A DNA stretch of 64,000 nt from Spongilla lacustris (lineage: Eukaryota > Porifera > Demospongiae > Spongillida > Spongillidae): the NCBI GenBank assembly GCA_949361645.1, contig OX442420.1:5501882-5565881 (forward strand), written 5' to 3'. Position numbers and translations under genes: made by a program. The notes beneath the pieces were generated by a model. It saw nothing but the letters and a program-made list of their open reading frames with translations. It had not been told where the DNA came from and made no database searches. Below, one piece after another: positions 33,001 through 42,500 of the stretch. Numbering within the stretch: position 1 is the stretch's first letter; each line of letters opens with the position of its first letter.

Positions 33001-34691
33001 GTGATGAGACCAGTTACTCCACACCCCTTGTCCATGCACATTCAACCTGTACAACAAGATTTATAATGCTCACTTTCATTTTCATTCCAATTTGAACGAT
33101 CTTGATTTTTTTTTTAGTCTGATGTTCTTGAATGGATGTTGAATTCATTAATTGATGGTTGGTTGGTTATTCATGTACAGTGTATGAATAGAACTTATAA
33201 TGTACATGTATCCTATTTTCAAATACATGTAAGAGTACGCGTACATGTATCTTACACTCAGTTACCAAGAATATAGCTTTCATGTGTCCTCCACTTGTGC
33301 ATTGAAATATACATGTACATGTACACGTGCACTTACACACACATTGACAATGGATCACTTGCCTTTGGCTTCATGCATTCATTGCTTCTCCGCGGATCAT
33401 TGTATTTGATATAAGTTGCCCCTCCCCTCCCCCTGGCAATGAACTACGGAGCAGATAACCACAAATGCATGATTTTAGTGGCAAGTGGTCCATTAAGATT
33501 TTCACCTTCAATTTTAACCAAACGTCCTCTTCCCAGATCACGAGGGTCTTCGCTGGCTTGGTGAGAAGTGGGCTTTGCATATTCACCACCAGGAGTGCCA
33601 CTGGGACCACTCATCCCAAAGAATTCACTCAGGAGGTCCAAGAAGAATGTCAGACTGTTTTGTATGACGACAAGTGTAGATCAGAAGCAGATGACTGGCT
33701 CAAGCCTACATTCCTTCGCCTCGACTCTTCGAGCAATTCAGTGAAGTGTATGACCTTTGTGGGTGGGGACCAGCTGTGGTGTGGGTGTGGCAACAACATC
33801 GTGGTGGTCGACACAGTCAACATGGCGGTCGTGAAGCACCTCCCTGTCTTTGTCAAGAAGATGACATTTGTGAACGAGTTGGTATTCGATGGCAACGCGG
33901 TTTGGGGGGTGGGGTCGCACCTCTCCTGTGCGCTGCAGTGGGACATCAAGACCTACGCCCTAGTGGGTGTCCTGGACTGCTCCAGCACGGACCCAACAGG
34001 TCTTATGGCCACATCCGACCTGAGGGAATTTGAAGACATATTTGACCTCGGTCAGACAAAGCAGTCCATGGATGAGGCAGACCCGGTCGTCTTGCAGCAA
34101 CCGGAACAACAGCCCTCCAGCGTACACCTGGATGTGTCGAATGAGCCACGCAGCCAGACGTCCCAGACGGGCCTCGTTCATGTGTCACGAAGGAACCTGA
34201 CCACGGTGTACCGCACTCGCAGTCGGGCCCAGACTCAGGCTGCCTCAGCCATGAGGGATAGGGTGCAGACTGTAGATCCCACGGTGAAGGGCAAGACCCG
34301 TACCCACCAGATGTCCACCCGTGCAAAGTCCCTGTTGGTTGTGGACGATGCCCTCTGGGTTGGGCGTGGCATGGGTGATGTCATCGTCTTCGATATCTCC
34401 CCAGGCCCTACCCACGGGAAGGTATTGGCCAGGCTGGCGAGCAGCGACTGCATGAAGTACGGGAACAAGTCCCAGAACAAGCTGGTGGCGGTGGCAGGGC
34501 AGTACGTGGTCTCCTCGCAGTGGCTCGAGAAAGTTGACCAGACTTCAGAGGACAGGCACTCGCACCAGGCGATCACGGTGTGGGAAGCATGGAGCCGCAA
34601 GAGGATAGAGGAGTTCCGTGTGCTCAGTGACATGTTGGTGCCGCAGAGTGGTGCTGACAATCACATGCCAATGCTTGACATCAATGGGTAA
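19378..34691 (+). CDS. LRRK1: LRRK1-like Roco family protein kinase (ANK-LRR-Roc-COR-kinase-WD40)
   Basis: Spliced gene of 20 coding exons: 19378-19393, 19495-20440, 20829-20968, 21032-21213, 22075-22607, 23653-23995, 24313-24480, 25430-25572, 25624-25741, 25870-26032, 26359-26979, 27609-27749, 29169-29501, 30478-30845, 31016-31115, 31191-31327, 31387-31605, 32331-32630, 32761-32877, 33537-34691. Every junction is AG/GT, phases match, and the sum is 6,243 nt (2,080 codons plus stop), close to vertebrate LRRK1. The start ATG sits in a 16-nt first exon. Known family biology: GTP-regulated Ser/Thr kinase phosphorylating Rab GTPases at membranes. The ankyrin repeats and the catalytic YRDLKSDN favour LRRK1 over LRRK2. 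Orthology needs a tree. The exon 2 donor (GTGGAC) and the terminal TAA, which overlaps a GGGTAATT donor-like site, are the weakest calls. Confidence 0.88.
19495..20440 (+). other. LRRK1: LRRK-like exon 2: ankyrin repeats and first LRRs
   Basis: Residues about 13-230 are five to six ankyrin repeats, recognisable from IYAACSKGHLDVVRCLLQAG, IYAAAKTGHLDMVKLLVEQG and FTACIAGHLDVVKYFVEE. From about residue 250 leucine-rich repeats begin (LTKVDLRGNHLKSLPSQLF, LEDLDISQNRL). One large exon carrying the whole ankyrin block is unusual beside the small exons downstream. Ankyrin repeats usually bind partner proteins; no partner can be read here. Confidence 0.85.
20722..20772. repeat. (CA)n microsatellite in intron 2
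   Basis: About 25 CA units about 60 bases upstream of exon 3, ahead of its pyrimidine tract. Confidence 0.9.
20829..22607 (+). other. LRRK1: LRRK-like exons 3-5: leucine-rich repeats with basic insert
   Basis: LRR units include LKSLNLSHNHLKALPEDSF, LRALYVAHNELTALPQS, LHLDVSYN-type VHLDVSYNQLTDLP, LESLYLSNNRITEI and LSTLDLSNNQIGTLPP. Exon 5 then inserts a charged, proline-rich, probably disordered stretch (PPPPEEKNK ... ASRKKKEKEEA) before the last repeats (LHSLHLQYNNIQFLPEYF). The insert, around residues 515-565, could be a phosphorylation or membrane-contact segment; that is inference only. Confidence 0.82.
21245..21690. mobile_element. MITE-like inverted repeat in intron 4
   Basis: The left arm (about 21300-21425: GTACAATGTAAGTAGCCTTG, GGTGGTGGTACAGCTAGG, GATGCTCGCTGAATGTTG) is mirrored by the right arm (about 21532-21632: CAACATTCAGCGAGCATC, CCTAGCTGTACCACCACC, CAAGGCTACTTACATTGTAC). 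The outer parts are ACATGT-rich on both sides. There is no coding capacity. The element lies wholly within the intron between 21213 and 22075. Confidence 0.8.
22620..23415. mobile_element. Diverged foldback repeat in intron 5
   Basis: ATGCAACTCAAATGAATAT at about 22692 is the reverse complement of ATATTCATTTGAGTTGCAT at about 23326. The adjacent TATAAAGGCCCAGCAAACGTG and CGTGTATGCTGGCCTTAAGT also pair, bordered by ACATGTA blocks. Divergence is considerable, so this is an old inverted-repeat insertion. Confidence 0.5.
23653..25741 (+). other. LRRK1: LRRK-like exons 6-9: Roc GTPase domain
   Basis: Residues about 660-863 form a Ras-of-complex GTPase. The P-loop GLQGRGKTT is at about 668-676. 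The switch II element STWDMAGQE has its Asp at about 731, and IIVGTHVDK (G4, THxD) is at about 787-793. QFVSSATKEGIKEL supplies the G5 position. All nucleotide-binding motifs look intact, so GTP binding is expected. The domain is split over four exons, with a 950-bp intron full of minisatellite between switch II and G4. Confidence 0.88.
24489..25372. repeat. 20-bp minisatellite with higher-order structure in intron 7
   Basis: Tandem units of the GAGGAGGTGGGAGGGGTGTG type fill almost the whole intron (24481-25429). A composite block recurs with a shift of about 307 bp (around 24520 and 24827) and again, shortened, near 25076. The last third is a homogeneous run of ~12 identical units. The long Gly/Val/Glu and His/Thr/Pro frames through it are compositional artefacts. 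Confidence 0.9.
26326..26358. repeat. (CA)n forming the 3' end of intron 10
   Basis: Interrupted CA repeats run directly into the acceptor: the AG used for exon 11 (26357-26358) is the end of the CA tract. A (TG)n tract starts exactly at the donor on the other side of this exon. Confidence 0.85.
26980..27108. repeat. (TG)n forming the 5' end of intron 11
   Basis: About 60 TG units, with three TGGATG interruptions, begin immediately after the last base of exon 11. The donor GT is itself the first repeat unit, so the exact donor is defined only by frame (phase 1 into exon 12). Confidence 0.9.
27162..27590. repeat. 26-bp minisatellite in intron 11
   Basis: About 16 tandem units of ATGTACCACCTCCGTAATGA plus CCTTCA, varying at C/T (CCG/CTG) and C/T (ACC/ACT) positions. 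The variants alternate in blocks. The array ends about 20 bases before the exon 12 acceptor. Confidence 0.92.
27975..28829. mobile_element. Tc1/mariner-like non-autonomous element in intron 12
   Basis: It begins CAGTGGAACCCTGAAATGCG and ends with the inverse, CGCATT-type GCATTAGAGAGGTTCCACTG, with TA flanking both ends (27973-27974, 28830-28831). The ends share CAGTGGAACC, GACA(CC) and CGATAA/CCGATTACC modules. The left end is duplicated as a 70-bp direct repeat (27961-28030 and 28031-28098). No transposase frame is present, so any movement would need a transposase in trans. Confidence 0.7.
29735..30205. repeat. Inverted and tandem repeats in intron 13
   Basis: ATTGATGAATAAAGGCTTTT (29748) is inverted at 29877 (AAAAGCCTTTATTCATCAAT). 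A ~170-bp direct duplication follows: GTGCAATAGGAAGTA, CTACACCATGTA, TTAGCACCTA and GCCAATAATCATTTT appear in order near 29836-30010 and near 30034-30200. Confidence 0.75.
30478..31605 (+). other. LRRK1: LRRK-like exons 14-17: protein kinase domain
   Basis: Residues about 1262-1557. The glycine loop LGTGGAGSV is split by intron 13. The catalytic Lys is in VAIKEL (about residue 1298), the catalytic loop is YRDLKSDN (Asp about 1422), and the metal-binding motif is DYGIS (about 1445-1449). The DYG form, not DFG, is the LRRK-family signature. GTPGYQAPE ends the activation segment, and VDIFSFGMLLYELLTGQRPF is the helix F region. All catalytic residues are intact, so an active kinase is expected. 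Confidence 0.9.
31690..32125. repeat. CCATCCCTCCCACCTCC minisatellite in intron 17
   Basis: Pyrimidine-rich tandem units (CCCATCCCTCCCACCTCCTC and shorter forms) fill most of the intron between the kinase and WD40 exons. Here the purine-rich strand is the minus strand, opposite to the satellite in intron 7. Confidence 0.88.
32331..34691 (+). other. LRRK1: LRRK-like exons 18-20: C-terminal WD40-like domain
   Basis: Residues 1558-2080. Weak beta-propeller signatures include VWILTKQSEDKQLCVLDAH, IWISTL, LWSFKMSDAVLAFLAE, MTFVGGDQLWCGCGNNIVVV, LVFDGNAVWGVGSHLSCALQ and LVVDDALWVGRGMGDVIVFD. The long last exon (33537-34691) ends at TAA 34689-34691. A polar insert around the DPVVLQQPEQQPSS region interrupts the propeller. 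The WD40 assignment rests on position and W-x-G/IVVVD patterns rather than strong repeats. Confidence 0.78.
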
Positions 34692-35700
34692 TTTTTTGCT
34701 ATGGTCCATGTACATTTATGTCATTGTTGTTGTGTTGTTGCCATACAATGTATCCTTATGGTGCATATCCACTTGATGTAGACAGCGGAGAAATGAGACG
34801 ATGCATGGTAATGATGGATACACTATGACTTCAATTTTGGTGGTCTCCTGTAGATAATATGAAAACACGCGCGTTTGGGTCTAGCTGGGAACGTGATTAG
34901 TGAACTTATATACCCTGGCGTATAAACACGTTACGTCAGATCAGCGTCACGTGCGCGTCCAAACCACAAAATTAACCAATCGGGAAGTTGATTAATAGTG
35001 AGTACATGCATAGCGCATATGGATATGAATAAGCTTGATAACAATATAATCGCCGAATTATAAATATGGCCATTTTGTTACGTAGAGTTTAAGCTTAAGC
35101 TAGATGAAGTTAACCGACGAGCCGAGTATACGAGTTGGGCTGTTACAATTAGCTAGTTAACGTTGCACGTGCTCACCACGGTTGGGCACGTGTACGTACG
35201 TGTATATACACGTAGATAATTCGCGCGCAGGCGCTAGTACAACTATCAGTCGGGTCCCCAGACTAAATTACACGCTGGACGTTATTTTGCGCTGCCTAGT
35301 CGAACACAGCAATTTTCTCCATTGCATATATGGTCGGAGGCAATGTGACAATCTGGGCTGGGGTTCTAGCACTCTCAAGGAGGTGCCTTCACACCAAAAA
35401 GCTGCCACTGGGCACGCCCATAACGAGGAAGCACAGGGAAAAGTTGTAAACGTCCAGCCTGTGGTTTTTAACAAAAACCCATTCTGGAATGGAGCAAAAT
35501 AGCGTAAAAACCATCCTGGGATTGAGCATCCAGCTGCAGGTTGGGACCGGAATACATCAGTGTAATTGCGCGTCCAGGGTGGGAATAGATAATATGGTTC
35601 TACCCTGGTTCTGTCGAACAAAAACCATGTGGAGGTATAATAATTATATTCATGCATACTTCAACATGTGATGGGTTTGGTTCGACAAAAGCAGTGTAGA
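34692..35700. other. Intergenic region between the two genes, left part
   Basis: 3' flank of the LRRK-like gene. The segment 35230-35670 contains short inverted pieces (GTCGAACA/TTCGACA, GCGTAAAAACC at 35501 against GGTTTTTACGC at 35882), suggesting a decayed repeat that also surrounds the next MITE. No exon recognised. Confidence 0.45.
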
Positions 35701-35727
35701 ACAACATGGATTTCATTGTCGGGGTGC

Positions 35728-35883
35728 ACAGCAAAAAAAAGACGCAAATCATATTTTGATTTCACAAGTGATCTGCCCCTGTCATATCTGTACCAGAATG
35801 TACAACACTCTGTTACATGTATGACAGGGGCAGATCACTTAGGAAATCAAAATATGATTTGCGTCTTTTTTTTGCTGTGGTGG
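35728..35883. mobile_element. MITE with CACAGCAAAAAAAAGACGC ends
   Basis: CACAGCAAAAAAAAGACGCA at 35729 and TGCGTCTTTTTTTTGCTGTG at 35859 are perfect inverses. Pairing continues through AATCATATTTTGATTT and AGTGATCTGCCCCTGTCATA on both sides of a ~30-base loop. A related element with GACGCGTTTTTTTGCTGTGA at its right end lies at about 38862-39017. Confidence 0.88.
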
Positions 35884-36484
35884 TTTTTACGCTACAAATT
35901 GAATGTGCCTGATATTGATGGATCGTGAAGTAGCTTGAATTTAGCCATTTCAGGCTATTGCAAATTTAATTTGCAATGCATTCTAGATCTAAAACCAATT
36001 GCCTTCCTCGATCGAGCAGTGAAGTCGGGTAATTGGGGTAAACCACTCAAGCAAAGGAGCGAGTTTGTACGCTTGTTTTTTTTTGCCTAAACTCCGGTCC
36101 AATTTTTGACGTACTTTTAGATCGACTATTTACTGTAATAAATAATATTAATACTGACATACATACATGTACATGCACCACAATAGAGGAACATTGGAAC
36201 GTACGCGATTTTGTCAACTACCTAGCTATACATCGATATCATAACCGGCTGTAAGTACGGTTTGGGGACTTTTAGGGCAGACTTGATATCGGTACTCAAA
36301 TTCATATAGGCAATTTTAAGTTATTTCCTATATAGTAATTTTAAAAATATACGATAAACTATTAACTGATTTCATATATCTATAGTCTATGCCATTTCTT
36401 TTTTGCATTACCTAGTTAGGGTGTGGTACATACCGTATTATATATTCATTTGTACAATTTAGTAGTATTTATCTCACCGCTGCG

Positions 36485-36492
36485 TATTTATA
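36485..36492 (+). promoter_or_regulatory. Candidate TATA-like core promoter of adhesion GPCR gene
   Basis: TATTTATA, 63 bases before the ATG, lies in a ~180-bp block (about 36373-36554). That block is conserved with the region before the paralogue's ATG at 63733, where TATTTATA recurs at 63674-63681. The shared context is GCTGCGTATTTATAG and CCTTGTAGTTTAACATTTGC. Conservation could reflect recent duplication rather than function. Confidence 0.4.
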
Positions 36493-36554
36493 GTTTACTT
36501 GCTTGAGTACCTTGTAGTTTAACATTTGCATGCTAACATTTGCTTACAAATAGT

Positions 36555-39500
36555 ATGCGGCTCCGGGAAACGGTACATATCACACTGCTAGCGTTACTAC
36601 TGTCATTAAAACAAGGATCTAGTGCTGGTAAGAGTTGTGCATTTGTGTAGTAAATTTGTGGACGGCTGCAAGAGTACGCCTATCTCTCCTCCCTCTTCCC
36701 TAGCTCGCACACCTGCATGCACACAGCGAATGGCACATGCATGCCAACACAGTCGTACGCACATGCGTACATGCATGTATCCACAAAGCTCCTTGGGGTT
36801 TAACACTACGCTCATTTATACATTACGCACATCAGATGTACACATGTACATGAACGTGTACCGCTCGCATTGTTTTGAAAATATGTACCTATACTATACA
36901 TATATGTACATGTGTACATGTAGTGATGCGCACGCCGAATGCATGAATATGTACTTGAATCTTCAATCACATCTAGATCTGTCGGCATCATGCATATTAA
37001 TGCACGTTGTATGTCCTGCAGATTTCCTTATCAATGGCATGTTCTATTCTGATACGTACATCGTCGAATCGAGTCAGCCACTGACGGTCACCTGCGGCCT
37101 TGATGCAGTATCCATCTCGTGGACCAGCAACGTCACGGGACCCATTCCTTCTGGCGTACACAGTTTTCAGGGAGTTAATGTAACAAACAATGGCACTGAT
37201 TTAGTTTTTGACACATTTATTCCTGAGCTATCGGATGTGTACACATGCTCAGATGGGGGTTCATTGACAGCTTCAATCCTACTGACTACAAGTAAGTGCG
37301 TAATACTTACTCACCACACTGTTATTAAGAAAAAGAACTGATAAATAAGCTGCAAATCAATGTTAGAATTATAATCTTTATGAACATAATTATATGGATG
37401 AATATAGCTGTGCTATAGCTTTTTGCACTAGGTGAAATGTTGGATTTACATTATATTGAATTTATAACTAACTATATTATAATTAATCTGAGTCAAATGT
37501 GGTGCATTGTAAATAAGTTGCATGTTGGTTGCTATTTATATGTTCGATGTCTCCCCACAACTTTAAACCATATATATTCGGTTTAAATAATCATAATATA
37601 AATATGATTATAATAATATGTTGGTACTCATTGATGATGGGGCCATGAGTGGGATTTAGCATGAACTCACATACTCCCCCCCCCCCCCCCCCCCCCCCCC
37701 CCCAACATATAAACTTGCCATCTTGTTTTTAACCGATTAGATATACACAACGTCTGTTTACCAAGGACTGTCGTGACCATGTTATTGTGACCATATGCAT
37801 GTAGCTTTGATGTGTTGCACATCTTCGTAAACATGGCTTTAGTTTGTCTTGAAGTAGAATTCTTCGTAGCCACATTTAATGTTCTCTTCTTAGGAAACAC
37901 AATAGAAACCACTAAAGTGCTAAGTTTGGACCTAAAATTAAGATCGGTTTGATGTCTTGCTTTCATCGTCAAACATTAAAAACCAATGGCTTGAAAAGAT
38001 CGGTTGCATTGTAAGTTATCACCATTCAACGAGTTCTCAGTTTTTTTGAAAGTGACGCCTGATCATGATAGCGTGACCTGAAACTGCAAAATCATTTGGT
38101 TGTGTATGTCATGTTGCGGTGAGGTCTCTCAAAGTTGTGAGATGGGTAATGCTTTTAATACCCACTAGTACTCAGTATATGATGTCCAGAAGTTTGTTAA
38201 AGGAAACACCGTATAAGTAATCATCTAGCGCATTCACACCCCGCATGTAACCGTGCACATGTACATGTAGTATACATCACAATTGATACTAGAGGGTCGG
38301 AACGCAAAGCCCTTGCTATGGGTTAATGCTGTAAGCTCTCCCGTTATGTATAGACGATATCGCCAAAAGGCGGCAGCACTGTATACATGTCAGTATAATT
38401 TCCTACACATGTTTAAGCGGTGTTAATGATAAGCTAGGGCCTAGGCATATTTACATGATAAGCATCCCTTACCGAATAAAAAGCTGCATGGTTGGCAACC
38501 ATATGCAACCGTTTTGCTTCTCGAGAACCAAATGTGACAAATGTGCCAGCTCTCATGATCGGAGGAAGGGAATTGAGTCCGGTTAATTTGTTTATTGATC
38601 CGGGGGAGTAGGGTGTGTAACCGATTTTCAGGTTTTGTACGTTAATCGATTATTCGCGATTACCTATTCCAAGGCCGTAGACAACGGGGTGCTTGGGCCC
38701 CCAAATTTTTGGGAGACTTGTATTGATGGCCGGTCTAACTTGACGTGAAGTATAATTACAGATATGTGTATAATCATGCGCATAAAATTGAATTATATTT
38801 AATTGACTTCTCGGTTTATAACTGATCTTTTGCTGTTCATTGCTTAATTTATTCTCCAAAAAAAAAAAAGCATCAAATCAATTATTGATTTCTCAATAGA
38901 TTTTAAATCAATTGTTAAATCAACACATGATTTCACAGCAAATTCAAGTGCTCTTGATTCGCGATTGATTTTATACTGTGAAATCAATAATTGATTTGAC
39001 GCGTTTTTTTGCTGTGAGCTAGGTTACGTTTGTGCCTCCCCCGCAACTAATATCACCAGCAATCAGATGCCAGTTCCTGTGAGCTCTAAGATGTTGCGTG
39101 GTCTGTTGCAATCCCAGAACCGCACAACTACATGTATGGCTGTGCACTGGCACTTGCTCAACAGCCTAACAAATGCATCTACCTGTTATTGGAGATTGTG
39201 AGAGTTCTACGAAATTAATGTGCTAAGCGTACTTCTGGGTCACAACATTCTACACGCAATACGCATGGTACTAATACACATATAAGTTGGTTGCTAACCA
39301 CACTCAGTTTGTGGTTAAAATCAAGATTTGTTGCATGGTTTTTACTCTGCAAAGTGTATTTTGGTTTGAAGTTTGAACCCGTCATTTTAGATTGGAAAAA
39401 ACGGTTTGCCAAATACGATTTGAACCTACAGTCGTATATGCTTTCCATCCCATGCACAGCTTCCATATCCATGATCCATCTGACCATGTCAAATAGATGT

Positions 39501-42500
39501 TTACAGCTACCAAAGTATTGTGACCATGTATAGCTTTGAAATATTACATCAATTTAATTAACTTGGCTTCGGTATGTCTTGCATGCCCTACATTCCACAC
39601 ATGACCAAAAATTCATTATGACCATATTTAAGGTCACCTGATTGCTGAGAAGTACAAAAACACAAACCAATATTAATATTGGTTTGAAATCTTGATTTGG
39701 TCTTCAAGCCATCCACACTTTAAACCAATGGATTGAAAACGTTTGGTTCAGTTGACAAATTTTGTAAGTGTGCCCATGGTCCAAGAAGATGATAGTGCAT
39801 TAATACTTCAAGCTGCAAACAAGCTTAAAAACTCTTACATGGGAACGCGCCAAAAATAAGTCATCACGTGTGCATTGTCAATGTAAGCATATTCTAATTG
39901 GTGCACGTTTCTATTCAATGCAAAGAGCAACACAACTGCACATCTTGCAAATGATACACTGACTTGTGTTCGTCATGAGCATTTTTCAACCGCTCCGGCC
40001 TAATACATCCACTATAACAAAGTTTATGGGTAGCATTTTTTGGCATGCATGTGACTAAACTAAACTGGCTAAATATAAGTTGATATAACACAAGTGTATA
40101 GGCATAGCTACGGCCGCTAACACAATTTACAGCCGTATATATATATAGGTATGTACATGTACATGTATATAGGTCATGCATAATGCAGAAACACCACTGA
40201 ACTCATATGTACATGTAGCTAATCCAAGTACCTTTGACGTCCAACAGCATCCATACAAGCAAAGTAGCACTCTTTTTTGGTCCGGGGGACCGTATTCTCT
40301 TAGGGCAATACGGTCCCCCCCCCGCGGCCCCCCGGACCCAAATCCCTAGGGAATACAGTGTTCCCCCCGGACCGTATTCCATACAATGTTACATGTATAT
40401 ACCGCGCGTGCATGCACGTACATGTAAGGGCTGGCACCTTTGTTTCGAAAAGCTATCGCAGGTCGCCAACTATGCATGCAGCTTCTGTAACATTTAACCT
40501 TTTTCTTCGACTTCGGTCTTATTATAAACCGTTATACATGTATATGCGTATATGTGCATGGATTTGTTTTTTCAATTGTGTGCGACGACCCTTTCGTCTT
40601 CAATCGAGCACTGAATTTTTCACTCACTGCCACTGTTAGTCTGTACTGACTTTTTTTTTGCACGCAAGCAACCCCCCTCCCCTCCCCCCCCCCCCCCGCT
40701 CGTTGAACCGGCCGAAAATGGACAGCACCCCCCCCCCCCCCCCCTCCCGCTCGTTAAATCGGCCGAAAGCGGACAGCCAGCACCCCCCCGCTCGTTAAAT
40801 CGGCCGAAAGCGGACAGCACCCCCCCCCCCCCGCTCGTTAAATCGGCCGAAAGCGGACAGCACCCCCCCCCCCCCCCCCGCTCGTTAAATCGGCCGAAAG
40901 CGGACAGCACCCGCCCCCCCCCCCCCCCCCCCCCCCCCCGCTCGTTAAATCGGCCGAAAGCGGACAGCACCCCCCCCCCCCTCCCCGCTCGTTAAATCGG
41001 CCGAAAGCGGTACAGGGTCAGGGGGGCCCCCGTGAGCGTCCTTCCCCGGGCCCCCACCTGGCTCCCAACGGGCCTGTCCACGATCACTGACGGTCAGCAC
41101 AAAAATCGGCAATTTTTGACGGCTGCCGGACGGCCACGGCTGGCCGCGGCAACACTGGCCGTAGGAGGCCCACTCCTTCCGGTCGTCTTGCGAGCACGCC
41201 TTGGGCGCCCTTCATCTCCGGTTCTGTTTTGTTGTTGCCCAGTGAAATCTGAGATCATATATATATGTATGATCTCTGGTGAAATTAACCCGAGCTAAAA
41301 TAGTCCCTGATCCGGATTAATGAAAATTTTCGGTGGGGTATAAGTGGGGTACAGATGGGGTATAAGTGGGGGTATCAATGCGGTATAGATGAGGTACATA
41401 GTTTTAATTAAAATCAATTCTGTCAGGGAATTGAGTCCGCCTCCTCCCCCGGACTGTATTTCCTGGATGTACAATATATTAGACGGACCGTGTTCCTTAG
41501 GGAGTTGGGTCCGGGGAGGGACCGAATTCCCTAAGGGTATACGGTCCCCCGGACCCGGACCGTATACCCTATGACATCGGCATCCTACAAAATGGAATGC
41601 CACAAGAAGCCATTACAGGTCTCTAGTAATAACACATATATAGCTAGGAAGACGGTAGGTACCATTGCAATATACAGTTTTATGCATCGGATAGGAGGTT
41701 GAAGAAAGAGTAAGGAAAAGGCTCTTAGCAAGCTCCTTCATCATGGTGTCACATGCCGCTGACACCTTTTTATGATCAGGCTTTTTAAGATCAGGTGTGA
41801 TATTTCAAGATGGCGCTAAAATCCACAAGGTACACACTTAACACATTTGAACGCAGATAAATAATGAATTGCAGTTTAGTTTGCATTTAAATTCACCAAC
41901 TCTGCACCTAACAACTTTGTCGAAATGGCTTGAGACATTGGTCCTTATAACATTGAAAAAGTTGAGTTCGCATCTGCTCTTTTTCAAAGCTTTATTTGCG
42001 CAAATAGTCACCATTAGCAGCATGAAAGGCATAAGCAATAGTATAGATTCCACAATTCACTGATAGATCCTTTCTTCTGCTGTTGCACGGGCAAATGATA
42101 TATTTTGAATTAAGACTCTTATTGATTTTTTCAAAGTCTATGTCACTGACCAGGCTGTCACATAAATACAGCTTTCCTTCTGCGCACACTACTATAGCCC
42201 AATGGTAGTGTCCATTGTAAAAATATCGAATAGCTGTAGGGACAAACATGTAGGCACATATATCCATAGGTGCATGCAAGTATTTACTATTTCCATTCAC
42301 AGGAACAATTTGTTTATTTTGATAGAGAAGTGTTGACTGATATCCCTACAGTTGAAGAAACCGTAGCTGCATGTATCAAATTTTGAGCTGCCATCATGTG
42401 TGCCTCTTCCACCATCTGCCCACTTTGCAGGTGTTGTATATCACCTGGACTTAATCCCAACATCTGGGTAGGGTCACTGCCGGCAGTAGTTTTTTGAAAC

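Noticed and set aside
33465..33536. Open sequence upstream of exon 20 with an in-frame ATG at 33465
   Set aside because: It is intron: the pyrimidine-rich acceptor at 33535-33536 joins exon 19 to exon 20 in phase 0. An independent start here would lack everything before the WD40 domain.
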